Below, piece after piece: positions 22,525 through 34,255 of a stretch of 64,000 nucleotides of DNA (its first letter is position 1; each line of letters begins with the position of its first letter). Source of the DNA: Gari tellinella (taxonomy: Eukaryota; Mollusca; Bivalvia; Cardiida; Psammobiidae); contig OV277863.1 of the NCBI GenBank assembly GCA_922989275.2, positions 18,628,001 to 18,692,000 on the forward strand, given 5' to 3'. The notes below the pieces were generated by a model, which saw only the letters and a list, made by a program, of their open reading frames with translations, was not told where the DNA came from and made no database searches. Both the position numbers and the translations under genes were made by a program.

Positions 22525-22690
22525 GAGAGAGAGACAGACAGACAGACAGACATTCATACAGAAAGATGGAGACAGAAAAGAAGAAGCGAGAGACTGACAG
22601 ACAGAGATAAGAGAAAAACAGACAGACAGAGAGACAGTCACAAAGAGAAACAGAGACATAAATACAGACAGTGGCAGAGAAATATAGACA
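22525..22690. repeat. Simple repeat (GACA/GAGA)
   Basis: Interrupted GACAGACAGACA and GAGAGAGA runs. Open frames across it are low-complexity artefacts. Confidence 0.85.
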
Positions 22691-22693
22691 CAC

Positions 22694-23255
22694 ACAAACT
22701 TCGTAGGTAAACGAAAAAATATGTTTTTCTCTCGTTTTCAAAACCTCACTTAACTATCAATTTATAAGCTATGGCCTCAAATTTTGTACTACGCGTAAGA
22801 TAATGGTCTAATAAAACATCTGTATTAAAATTTATAACGATAAGATGACATTAAAAGCATTTATATTAACACCAAACTTCGTAGGTAAACGAAAAAATAC
22901 GTTTTTCTCTCATTTTCAAAACCTCACTCAACTAACAATTTATAAGCTATCGCCTCAAATTTTGTACTAGTCGTGAGATCATGGTTTAATAAAACATCTG
23001 TATTAAAATTTATAACGAAAAGATAGCATTAAAAGCATTTCTATTAACACCAAACTTTCGTAGGAAAAACGGAAAATACAGTACTGTACGTTTTCTCTCT
23101 CATTTTCACAAACTCACTAAACAAACAAATTATAAGCTATCGCCTCAAATTCTGTACTAGTCGTGAGATCATGGTCTAATAAAACATCTGTATTAAAATT
23201 TATAACGAAAAGATAACATTAAAAGCATTTCTATTAACACCAAACTTTCGGAAAA
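22694..23255. repeat. Tandem repeat, about 177-188 bp period, 3.1 copies
   Basis: ACACCAAACTTCGTAGG or its variants begin units near 22694, 22871, 23048 and 23238. Each carries TATAAGCTAT(C/G)GCCTCAAAT and AAAACATCTGTATTAAAATT. Units are about 90% alike by eye. Confidence 0.85.
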
Positions 23256-23415
23256 ACGTTGTTTTCTAGCCGCCAGCGAGCGCCGCTGATTGAACGACAC
23301 GATAAATCGCGAGCAGGCCGGATACTTCTCCATTTGTCCTTTCTCCATGATTTAACTCGTTCAATAAATTCACTACTGAAAACACACTCATTCAATATCT
23401 TCTATTTATTTAACT

Positions 23416-23908
23416 ATCTGGAATGACCTAAATATGTTATGTACCATCCTCACATCTGTAAGCAACCTGCACATATAGGTCTGGCGGCCTACTGCCCTGA
23501 TCATAAATCCAACAAAAATGCAAAACAATTCATGAATTGACATGAATGAGGCTCAGGGCCTGAAAGCAATCTCTTGAATAATGGCAACTTAGATAACTTT
23601 GTCTGTAAACTAATTTATTCAGACAAACGTACACTACGGGTTTCTTACACTTACTTCTGTCCTAGAGATGAAGTTTCATGCGTATCTATTTGTCCTTCCA
23701 AGTCAAATTTCGACATTTTCCATATCAACAGTACAACGTGGAGATCGTGCAAAACGTCATCAGTACATGTGTGTGCATTGGTTCCGAGCATGTATGGCGT
23801 TGTAAGAATGGTATACAGAAAACCAGGTGCGATGGTAAACGGCCGTCTTGACTCTCCGTTTTTTCAGCGGAGATTTGGACCAACATTTTCAACTAATCAT
23901 ATTTGATC
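23416..23908. other. No gene recognised
   Basis: A 110-codon open frame (23574-23906) has no motif I recognise, no splice context and no family resemblance. I would not call it a gene. Confidence 0.35.
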
Positions 23909-24156
23909 AGAAATTTAAGTTTAAGAGCACCTACACGCCCTGTAATCTCTGGCTCCCTCACATTTTCGCGATGTATTGAAAAAAGAGCCAAAGAAACTTC
24001 CGAGAAGCATCCAAAGACAGGATATGGCCACGAAAGGTAAAACAAACAATGCATCGTGCACATATTTCTTCCTCTAAAAAAGTCATTGAGTGTTTTTTCA
24101 AAAATCGGGCTTCGTCATTCCACATAGAATTGATCATACCTTAAGTCTGTGTTGAT

Positions 24157-26000
24157 GAAGGGGTATAAAAGCCACTACCCGAACCGAACCGGACCGAACC
24201 TAGCCGAAATTTGCCGGACCGAACATTTTTCGGAGTTCCACTATAAGCATAAAAATAATTTAAATTGGAAACTTTTGGTACGTATACGATAAATAACCTA
24301 TTATTTACACACTGTAAAAGTTTTATAACCATCAGACATCTAAATATTGGAAAAAGTGCGATTTTGTAATTTTAGGGGGTATAAAAGCCACTACCTTTCA
24401 AATTTCAGTTAATCCAGTTTTCTCCTTAAAAACAGCTTTGTGTCATGATATTTTATGATAAACTTATATCAAACCTTGTTTATTATATGGCATGTACCAA
24501 AAAAACCATATTTGGGGAAACATAACTCTTAAATTCACATTTGAAGTGATTTTCGTACCGGAATATTGGTTCAGCGTAATATATTCATTTCCGTAAGAAT
24601 GACGCAAACTGTATTTTTCAGTGGTTTTATAGATATGATATGCAGAATATTATCAGATATTGGATACTAATCTTTAAAAAAACAAAACAGTTTTATATGT
24701 TCAAATATAAAATTCATTAAGAATATTAAAAAGTTTTTTAATGATTGTTGAAAAAGGTCTTAGAAGATATAGAACATTATTATAAACTTTGAATATTAAT
24801 AGCAATTATTGACCATGCGTTTATTAATATCATGCTATTAAACAATGCAAACAACAATTATCAAGTTATGAACCAACTGTTAAAGGCGACACACTTTAAA
24901 GTTAGTTTCATGTCTTTGAACCCAATGTTTAGGATTTATGTTTGTTTGTTTGAACTTACGTGCATACATATGTATGATTTAAGATTAAAAAGAATCTGAT
25001 CATGTTATATAATTCTGTCTTGAATTTTAACTGCACCCTCTGTTTTCACAGTTGGTAACCCTCGTGGTCCTGATTTTTTTTAGCAGGTAACATGTTAACT
25101 TATTAATGGACAAATGTAAATACATGTACATGTAGTCAATTATGACTTTCTTTGATAGCTTTTTTTCTTCAATATATGGCAAAATGGAAAACAGTGCTAA
25201 CCTTGATAGGATGGCTCATTCACTTGTCATCTGATCTAGGTCTACACTGATTGCATAGGAAAACTTTACTCTTCATAGTTCATATTGTATCAAGCGACAG
25301 CCATTGATTGCTGGTATTTACTTACAGTTTAGTAAAAATAAGGCAAACAACTGCATTAATCAGGCATCTGTTTCAAAAATGCACTGCCACTTCTACTTCA
25401 ATTAGTGATCGTTTAATACAAGATTGACTGTACACGAAGTCAGTTCAACATTCGATATTATTAATCATAAAAATGCTTAGGGAACTAATCTCTCTCTCTC
25501 TCTCTATAAATATCGATCTCCCCCTCCCTCTCTCTGGATATACAGGTTGTGTGATTCTTACGGAAATGAATATATTACGCTGGACCGTTATATTCAGGTA
25601 CGAAAATCACGTAAAATGTGAATTTAAGAGTTATGTTTCCCCAAATATTGTTTTTTTGGTACATGTCATATAATAAACAAGATTTGATATACGTTTATCA
25701 TCAAATCACATTACACCAAGCTGTTTTTAAGAAGAAAAACTGGATTAACTGAAATTTTAAAGGTAGTGGCTTTTATACCCCCTAAAATTACAAAATCACA
25801 TTTTTTTCAATATTTAGATATCTGATGGTTACAAAACTTTTACAGTGTGTAAATAATAGGTTTATTATCGTATACGTACAAAAAGTTTCCAATTTAATTT
25901 TTGTTTATGCTTATAGTGGAACTCCGAAAAATGTTCGGTCCGGCAAATTTCGGCTAGGTTCGGTCCGGTTCGGTCCGGGTAGTGGCTTTTATACCCCTTC
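24157..26000. mobile_element. MULE-like non-autonomous element with about 455-bp inverted ends
   Basis: The left end GAAGGGGTATAAAAGCCACT is matched by AGTGGCTTTTATACCCCTTC. The inverted match runs from 24157 to about 24611 and from 25543 to 26000. The direct repeat TGTGTTGAT lies on both sides (24148-24156 and 26001-26009). Uninterrupted relatives of the target are at 33000-33015 and, inverted, near 35780. Nine-bp duplications with long ends fit Mutator-like elements. The 930-bp interior has no transposase, only simple repeat and an eroded family D end. Confidence 0.85.
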
Positions 26001-26715
26001 TGTGTTGATTGATTTGCAAAACAATTTTATTTGTAGCCGTTACATTGAACCAAAATTTGGAGAATGACCCGATCAAAACCGAAAGTAGACAAAAACGCCC
26101 CTGTTCAATGTTTTATTCCGATTCCCATCAGTTGAAGCGTGGAGCTTTATTGATTGATAGATACTTGTTTGATTTTGCATCATATTACTTTATCAATCAT
26201 GTCAGAAAGTTTCCGCCCTCAGAATTGCAATCATTGTATGCGATTTTATATGATTAAATTTCTAATGGATATGAACCAGAACTGTATAAGCATACTTTTT
26301 AATGATATTGTTAAAAAAAACCTCAGAATTTGTTACTTATTTGATACAATTTACGTGCAAACGTATGGTACACGTTTACCGTATGCGTCCGTGATAGAAA
26401 GATAGCATAGATAAAGACAGACGTCCAGGCAAAAGTATTTTGTTTCAGATACATATAATCACAACTTAATTTAATAAATAGTGTAAAATAAGAAAATAAA
26501 AAAAAACATACATGTTATATGCAATTGTACAAATAAAATCCAATTTACACAACACACCGTTCACGCGGAATACAACTAGTAAACTGCGTTGAAATTACAA
26601 TAGAGAATTCTGTCACCACAAGTTATATTGTTTTTTCACTGTTACATATTGTACACTTAAAATTCAGTATTATCCATAACTCTAAACGTTTATCATATCC
26701 CAAGCAAACAGAGCA

Positions 26716-27609
26716 ATGTTTCAACTATTTGCAAGAATAAATAACATTAACTTACCTGTTGACCTACAAATAAAATTATTCGACAATACCATTCTTCCAA
26801 TATTAACGTATGGTTGCGAGATATGGGGGTATGAAAATTTAGATTTACTTGAACAATTTCACTGTAATTTTTTAAGACGCATCACTAAAACTAGAAAATC
26901 AACACCCAGATATATGTTGTATGCAGAGCTATCTCGTTTCCCAATCGAAATCATTGTTAAAACACGCATGATAAAGTTTTGGAATACCACTCTGCTTTCT
27001 AAACAGACTAAAATATCGCATCTTTTATACAGGTACATGTTTTCAAGCAACCATAATTTCAAATGGACAAATCGTATTAAAAGCATTCTTGACACAACAG
27101 GCTTCTCAGATATTTGGCTAAACCAAATGAATATACAAAGTAAGAGTATACATGTTCTAGTAAAACAAAGACTTATTGAACACTTCCACCAAAATTGGAA
27201 CGCTCAACTTAATTCATCTTCTAAAGGCATAAACTACTCAATCATTAAAGATAACACAAACTTTGAGCCATACTTAAAATGCCTCCCACAGTCATTAAGG
27301 TTACCATTATTGCACTTTAGAACAGGTAACCACCGTTTTCCAATTGAAACAGGTCGTTGGAGACAATCATTTGTTGAACATCCTCTGAGAAAATGTAATG
27401 TTTGTAATTTAAACGATATTGGCGACGAACTACACTACTTATTAATATGCCCTAGTTTCCAATCAAAACGTTCTAAATTGATTCCAACCAAATACTATGT
27501 AAATCCAAATATAATTAAATTTAAAGCATTGCTTAACACGTCGGACGAAGAGTTATTGTTGAACTTAGCAAAATTTGTAAAGTTTGTCATGAAACAATTT
27601 ACAAGATAG
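26716..27609 (+). pseudogene. LINE ORF2 C-terminal fragment
   Basis: An open frame of 297 codons resembles the region after the reverse transcriptase in non-LTR retrotransposons. It opens with the RT thumb-like phrase LPILTYGCEIWGYENLDLLE and FHCNFLRRITKTRKSTPRYM, and near the end has a zinc-knuckle-like CNVCNLNDIGDELHYLLIC (C-x2-C, then H-x4-C). The RT catalytic part and endonuclease are absent upstream, so this is a 5'-truncated copy. The frame is intact over its length, which suggests a fairly recent copy. The clade is uncertain. The reverse transcriptase of the other LINEs here is not similar in detail, so it is a different family. Confidence 0.72.
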
Positions 27610-28182
27610 ACTAATAACACACAATTTTTATGTAATAAACCATACTATATCTAGAAGGATTACTTCACCAGTATTGTGCACGCACTAACAATAGTAATGA
27701 CTTCTTACAGTCGAACTTGGAAATCTAGAAATCGCTTAACTCGAGAATTTTTGTATTTCCACAGTTGAACCTTATTATCTCGACATCGCTTGGGTCGAGC
27801 ATGTCCTTATTTCGAAGCTAATACGTGACTTAGTCAGTGTGTTGGCTCTGAAATACGGACATGATCGGCTTAGGCGAGCTCGGGATATCGAAGTTAGACG
27901 GCGCCTTCAAATATCGGACTAGCACTCCGTAAATAATTATACTGCATTCCCGGACTGTAGCTATGCAGTCTAATGCAGAGCGTATTTTTTTACGAACGCT
28001 ATACTATAGGAATGTTTGTCTAGTATATGCCGTTCTCAAGGTCGCACGTGCTTCACGGAAGAAATAGGCACATGTGTCAACCACTACCTGTCAATCAGCG
28101 ATATATCTATAGTCATTTTCTTTGCTGAATCTGGGCGAATACTTTGAATATACATGTATTTAAAGTCTGTTCCAGATATCAT
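27610..28182. other. No gene; degenerate repeat
   Basis: Phrases like TATCTCGACATCGCTTGG and AAATCGCTTAACTCGAGAAT recur at about 27730-27800. Nothing coding is seen. Confidence 0.4.
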
Positions 28183-28412
28183 TTAACCCATTTGCGGCCT
28201 GTGGATTCTTCCATGTTTATATATTGGATAAGTCCATTTTCTTATCAACGTGATGCCCGGTCAGAATTTTCATCTTCATTTTGTTTCATATTGAAACTCC
28301 TGCCAACAAAGAGAGTAGACTCTATTCAGACGCCGCATAATGCGGCGTCCGATCAGAGTCTACAGTGTTTGCATATGTCCCATATATGGGATCGTGGGCA
28401 CAAATGGGTTAA
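28183..28412. mobile_element. TTAA-flanked MITE with a family C-type core
   Basis: The ends TTAACCCATTTGCGGCC and GGGCACAAATGGGTTAA are inverted. The core ATTCAGACGCCGCATAATGC faces GCGGCGTCCGATCAGAG, the GACGCC core type found in TA-flanked family C, here inside TTAA ends. A second degraded core (GGCGTCTGATCTGGATCCAA) follows at about 28548-28575. Confidence 0.75.
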
Positions 28413-28620
28413 ACATAGCATCGCTACGCATTGTACATTTGTATTTCTTATATTTTCATAAACTGTAATGCTTTTACTCTTGTCATGCCAATCGCGACTC
28501 GGCTAATTGGTGAATACCGTTTTGACCCAGATAGGACGGCGAGTAGCTCGGCGTCTGATCTGGATCCAAACTGCCTCACACAAATTTTAGATTTGTTCTA
28601 TAAAGAAAAGCAAAAAAAAT

Positions 28621-29437
28621 AAGTTGATTCGTATGCAGAATACCTGTATGCAGACGCTAATCCAGGATGACAAGTGACAACAAATAATGTACATGTTGTA
28701 AAACTAAATGCTTGAATGTAAACGTATATATGAAGTGCTATTGATTATGTAGTTTTCCTACTTAATTATGTGTCTGGTTGCTACCATATATCTATCAGGG
28801 AAACCAAACTTTCGAAATTGCAAAAAATCATTTATTCGAAATGTTTAAGTCTACCACCTTCCCCCACACTGAAAGTTATTATAACCCATAAGAGCTAGTC
28901 TGACCCCTAGAGGTCCGGAGTTTGACTCTTGCCAAACTCCTGGTCCCTATGGTTTGACCTTTCAGTGCATTTTCAATAACCATGTTACCACTGCCATATT
29001 GAATATATTGTATTTTGATCACATGCTGTTACACTCTTTTGTAAACTGTGACTAATAAAAGATATGTTCTGTTCTGTTCTGTTCTATATATCGTTGAAAA
29101 CTTGAGTAAAATCCAGACCATGAACATAAATGTAGTCATTGTAGAATATTTGCACTTTAATCAACGTCTCACTATGAAATTCACTTTGAAACTGGCAAAG
29201 GATTTGGGGGTGGGAACTCGGGATAACATTACAGCTTGGATCCACCGCGATTACAGCTTGGATACACATCATAATTTACCTGTAGTTATAGATGGCGTGT
29301 ACCGCAAACATCAAACAACAAGCGCGCGTTGAGTTTCAGATAGGTGTGAATTACCTAACTGTCCAAATGACATTTACTCGGCTTATTGTTTGTTACTCAA
29401 TCAAGCTGTTTGCTATTCAAATGTCAAACAGCGCGTG
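28621..29437. other. No gene recognised
   Basis: Short overlapping open frames only; a small TTCTG microsatellite at 29068-29085. I see no splice-bounded exon. Confidence 0.4.
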
Positions 29438-30775
29438 GCAACAAAAACGTACAAGAAAGACAACTCCAATTCTTAACATTCCTATTGCGAGTTATCGTTC
29501 TTGTACGTGTCAATAGATAGAATCATAGAAAACTTGCTAATGACACGTACGGCAATTTATACCAATTTTACTGTGTTTAAACTCGGCCAATATGATAGTT
29601 TCCCAACGATATGCTGGTTTTATCGACTTAATGGCTTAGTAGAGGTAATAGAATAACGACAAAAGAAATCTGGTAAAAAATGTCATCTGCTTTATTTTTT
29701 AGAACATTTAACGATATGACCTGCGTACTGAAACCTTGATTACAATTAATGTTTTACCTGTTTAATATATTAATCCACATATTTCAATCAATACCTATTA
29801 CGAAACAATAATATCAAAACTATGACCGTAAACGGTATAAATTGCAGTACGTGTCATTAGCGGGTTTTTACTACAAAAACGTACAAGAAAGACAACTCCA
29901 ATTCTTAACATTCCTATTGCGAGTTATCGTTCTTGTATGTGTCAATAGATAGAATCATAGAAAACTTGCTAATGACACGTACGGCAATTTATACCAATTT
30001 TTACTGTGTTTAAACTCTGTCAATATGACAGTTTCCCAACGACATGTCGGTTTAATCGACTTAATTGCTTAGTAGAGGTAAAATAATAACGACAACAAAT
30101 TCTGCTTAAAATGTCATCTGCTTTATTTTTAGAACATTTAACTATATGACATGCGCACTAATACAAATAATATTTTCTTATTTAACATTTTAATCCACAT
30201 ATTACAATACCAATAACAGAACAATAGTTTAACAACAAAACTTTGACCGTAAAACGAGGTATCAATTGCCGTACGTGTCATTAGCGAGTTCTTGCTACAA
30301 AAACGTACAAGAAAGACAACTCCAATTCTTAACATTCCTATTGCGAGTTATCGTTCTTGTACGTGTCAATAGATAGAATCATAGAAAACTTGCTAATGAC
30401 ACGTACGTCAATTTATACCACGTTGAACTGTCTTAATATTTCACCCATACGATAGGTATCCTCGATTTTATCGACTTTATGGATTAATAGTGTGGTAATA
30501 AAATAGAATAAAAACAACAAATAATAAAAATGTCATCTGCTTTTTTAGACATTAACAGATATGATTTGTGTACGGATTTCAGTATGGATTAACCTTTCAC
30601 CTGTTCAGTTATTAATCCATATATATATATATATTTATTTATATATATATGTGTGTGTATATCAATTCCAATAACAATATAAAAACAAAATAACGAACTA
30701 AAACGTATTATAAATCGCCGTACGTGTCATTAGCGAGTTTTTGCTACAAAAACGTACAAGATCGACAACTCCATT
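29438..30775. repeat. Tandem array, about 424-449 bp period, with palindromic blocks
   Basis: GTACAAGAAAGACAACTCC recurs at 29449, 29881 and 30305, and as a variant at 30754. Each full unit contains a roughly 140-bp block (for example 30268-30408) that folds on itself: GCCGTACGTGTCATTAGCGA faces TGCTAATGACACGTACG, and inside it ACGTACAAGAA faces TTCTTGTACGT. AT-rich spacers of about 285 bp separate blocks. ACGTGTCAATAGA motifs reappear at 31193-31223. Confidence 0.85.
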
Positions 30776-31127
30776 TCTTTACATCGCTATTTGTTCTTAT
30801 GGTCATCATAATATTTTATTTTTCGATTTAAACGTATGCAAATTGATTCAACTTATGTGAATTTAAATGGATAACTCATATCAAACCACTCAAAAATGTG
30901 AGAAATTCTTTACTTTGTTATAAGCAAACTGTGAGAACATCAACAACAGGTATATTCAATTAAAACCGTTGTTTATACCTCATATTTACAAATTCATCAA
31001 AATCAAAAAACAGATTCATAAAAATACTTACCTATAATGTACATTTATCATGATTGCATTTTATAAAATGCTAACCGTTGTAATGCGTTTTGGTTACTTT
31101 CAACAAATATAGGGCGGAAACTTTCGG

Positions 31128-31142
31128 GGGGGGGGGGGGGGT
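31128..31142. repeat. Poly(G) run
   Basis: An uninterrupted G run of about 16 next to GGAAACTTTC, in the last part of the 5.0-kb insertion. Confidence 0.85.
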
Positions 31143-33771
31143 TGAGTGTGATTCTTACGATAAAGTGAATATTATGTGCATACGTGTCAATAGAAGGTTT
31201 TTCATACGTACGTGTCAATAGACTCGGCCATCATTATAACCATGTCTTGCTGGCCAATTTGATCGATTGAGAAGGAGCCTGTGTTATGGAGAGGGAGCGA
31301 AGATGCAGAGATGGAGCCAACGTATGCACAAACTGATTATGTTTCAAAAACACATTGAGAATTTCATTTTTTTTAAACATTGAAGTATCTGTAATAGCTC
31401 GATATCTAAAGTAAAGATATGAGTAATACAGGATACACTAGCTTTATATAAACCACACGGTCGTTCAACAAAACATCAAGCATACATAATGTTAAGTCTA
31501 TCGGAAGACAAATGGAGAAGAAAATGGATGAGTATATTACATACTTTTAGATTAACGGGAAGATGAAATTTGTAGATTTATTTCAAATGCTGAACGTAAA
31601 TTTTAATTTAGAATAACAATTTATATGTTGGAAAACGCTTTAAAATGAAACAAAAATCAATATGAATATGCTAGAAAATATGTTTAGAAGGCTCCTTTTA
31701 ATTCGAGTGGGATACACCAGTTTTAAGAAAGTTGTAATGTATCAACATTGTGTTCCTTGAAGACTATCAATGCATCAAGGAATGTAGCATATGCTTCACC
31801 ACGTGGCTTCTCATAAGACGGGCACAACTCATCTAAAATTGAAGTCTATCTCAGACGAAGATGGGCTAGTGGTTGCAATATCTGAATACAAAATGGTTGA
31901 TTCATCTTTATGGGTGGTTGAAAAATCTAAATGAATTTTGGCCGGTCTCTTTGAAGGGGAACAGATGGAGTAGCTGCGATTAACTGGTGACACTTTTGGT
32001 CGCTTAGTAAATGGTGATCTAAAGGGTGTTAGTTTTCTGCAGTGGATGGTTCTTTTTCGATTTGAGATTGGTGTGCTTGTCAATGTCAGTCTTCCTATGT
32101 TTACCCTTGCTCTTGACTTGAAATGCTTTTTTGATGTCAAGAGTGTCTTGCGTTGTCTTTTAAATACACCCATCTGGAAATATGAATATGCGAGCTTAAG
32201 ACAATTTGCAACAATTCACTTTATATTTCTATCAGTTATTTAATACCGGTAATTTAATAAATAAAAAAAAATAAGAACAGTGTCGATTTTTAATTAAATC
32301 CTAGCTGATAAGGATAAGCAAGATATTTCTTTTAATAACAAACGTACAAGCTTGAGTTTTATGCGATATATTTCTATTTTTTAGTATTAAAAATGGTCAC
32401 CAAATTTTATTCATTGAATTCGTTATTTTACAGATATGTTACTGTGTTCTAAATAGTTTGACACCAAACAAATCAACGTCTTTTTCGAAGAAGAAGTAAT
32501 TTGCACATTTGCTCATACTACTTGAAATGCGTTCATTGGTGGCTCCCTCTCGGCATATTGGCTCCCTCTCTATAACGCAGGCTCCATCTCAATCGATAAA
32601 TTCGCGAGTATGACGGGAATATAATGATTTGTAAACGTAATATGATTAAAAATCAAACAAGTATCTACCAAGCAATAACGTTTTATGCTTAAAGTAATGA
32701 AATTCGGAATAAAACATTGATCAGAGGTGTTTTTTGTCTACTTTCGTTTTCGATCGGGTCATTCTCCAAATTTAAGTTTAAGAGCACCTACACGCCCTGT
32801 AATCTCTGGCTCCCTCACATTTTCGCGATGTATTGAAAAAAGAGCCAAAGAAACTTCCGAGAAGCATCCAAAGACAGGAAATGGCTACGAAAGGTAAGAC
32901 AAACAATGCATCGTGCATATATTTCTTCCTCTAAAAAAGGTCATTGAGTGTTTTTCCAAAAATCGGGCTCCGTCATTCCACATAGAATTGATCATACCTT
33001 AAGTCCGTATTGATTGATTTGCAAAACAATTTTGTTTGTAGCCGTTACATTCAACCAAAGTTTGGACAATGCCCCGATCAAAACCGAAAGTAGACAAAAA
33101 ACACCCCTGTTCAATGTTTTATTCCGAATTCCATCAGTTAAAGCGTGGAGCTTTATTGATTGATAGATAATTGTTTGATTTTGCATCATATTACTTTATC
33201 AATCATTATAATCATGTCTTGCTGGCCAATTCAATCGATTGAGAAGGAGCATGTGTTATGGAGAGGGAGCTAAGATGCAGAGATGGAGCCAACGTGTGCA
33301 CAAACTGGCATTGAGAATTTCATTTTTTTTAAATATTGAAGTATCTGTAATGGCTCGATATTTAAAGTAAAGATATGAGTAATATAGAAGACACTAGCTA
33401 GATATAAACTACACGGTCGTTCAACAAAACATCAAGCATACATAATGGAAGACAAATGGAGAAGAACATGGATGAGTATATTACAAACCTAGATTAACGG
33501 GAAGATGAAAATTATAGATTTATTTGAAATCCTGAACGTAAATTTTAATTTAGAATAACACTTTATATGTTGGAAAACGCTTTAAAATGAAACAAAAATC
33601 AATATGAATATGCTAGAAAATATATTTAGAAGGCTCCTTTTAATTCGAGTGGGATTCAAACGCTGTATGCAGATAAAGCATGCCAAAAGTGAGAGTCAGA
33701 CGGTTTAAACTACCGGTACTTGGTCACAATCCATTCAAATACTTGGTCTAGTTTATCCTACTTGTACTGTA

Positions 33772-34055
33772 CAGTGGAAAGACGTACTTCTTTTCAGTTT
33801 AAATATGCCTGTGTGTACGCAATCGACGCAATTGACGTTTAACCCATTTTCTCCTGAAACTTCCAATGGACAAGTCCTGTTTGCAATAATGGCTGGTCCA
33901 TATCAGACAATTTAGGGTTGTTTTTATAATATATTGAAAAATGACAGGAGCCATCTGATCAGGGACTTCACTGTTTGCATAGGACAAGTGTGCTCTTAAC
34001 AGGTACACGTTTGGCAAAGGACGCATATATGCGTCACTAAGGCTCAATGATTTAA
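33772..34055. mobile_element. Family B MITE nested in a family C fragment
   Basis: CAGTGGAAAGACGTACTTCT after TA (33770-33771) is a family C left end. At a TTAA (33839) a family B copy starts (TTAACCCATTTTCTCCTGAA) and runs to AATGATTTAA. Its core is shortened (GGAGCCATCTGATCAGGGAC). Confidence 0.65.
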
Positions 34056-34255
34056 TAATCAGTTACTCCGTTTATCGACGTATGTAAACCTGTGATGGAA
34101 AGATCCTTAACAAAACTAAAATTCAGTGATACTCTTTAATTGTGTTTTTATTTTAAATATATTTGATGGTCTAATATGTAAGACAATGCAACACTTTGAT
34201 TACTGTTTATGTTTGCCAATAGAAAATCTGGTTGCGAGTCTCTTTGATGCGTTCC

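Larger units (their letters stand above)
20452..23415. mobile_element. Putative large element: inverted arms flanking tandem arrays
   Basis: The arm at about 20452-20610 (TGTGTGTTTTGAGTAGTGAA, GGAGAAAGGACAAATGGAGA) recurs inverted at 23325-23415 (TCTCCATTTGTCCTTTCTCC, TTCACTACTGAAAACACACT). Between them lie a left tandem array (20755-21300), a MITE core, a poly(A)-tailed segment, simple repeat and a right tandem array. No target duplication was found, so its status as one element is inference. Confidence 0.45.
26201..31229. mobile_element. 5.0-kb composite insertion flanked by ATCAT
   Basis: ATCAT ends the left part of copy A (26196-26200) and starts the right part (31230-31234). Copy B reads CAATCATTATAATCATG straight through. 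The block starts GTCAGAAAGTTTCCGCCCT, and an inverted match (AGGGCGGAAACTTTC) lies near its other side at 31111-31126. It holds a LINE fragment, MITE sequences, a 430-bp tandem array and a poly(G) tract, so more than one event may have built it. Confidence 0.5.
23909..32771. mobile_element. Long-inverted-repeat DNA transposon, copy A (split by two insertions)
   Basis: The left arm begins AAATTTAAGTTTAAGAGCAC (23909) and is broken at 24157-26000 by a MULE-like element. It continues to 26200, where a 5.0-kb block (26201-31229) intervenes. The rest (31230-32771) contains the inner inverted repeat (GATGGAGCC and GGAGAGGGAGC units, near 31265-31320 and 32534-32598) and a short reverse-strand frame matching copy B (31829-32173). 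Its right arm stops at 32771, where copy B begins. It lacks about 1 kb of interior present in copy B (33650-34670). Confidence 0.65.

Noticed and set aside
22382..22741. Open frames on both strands
   Set aside because: GACA/GAGA microsatellite artefact.
23574..23906. 110-codon open frame
   Set aside because: No recognisable motif or splice context. It lies between repeats and composition does not stand out.
26009..26405. Overlapping frames after the MULE-like element
   Set aside because: They are readings of the transposon copy A arm and the start of the 5.0-kb insertion; the same arm elsewhere is not open.
29438..30775. Possible CRISPR-like array (palindromic repeats with spacers)
   Set aside because: Repeats are about 430 bp with similar rather than unique spacers, and the setting is a eukaryotic genome.
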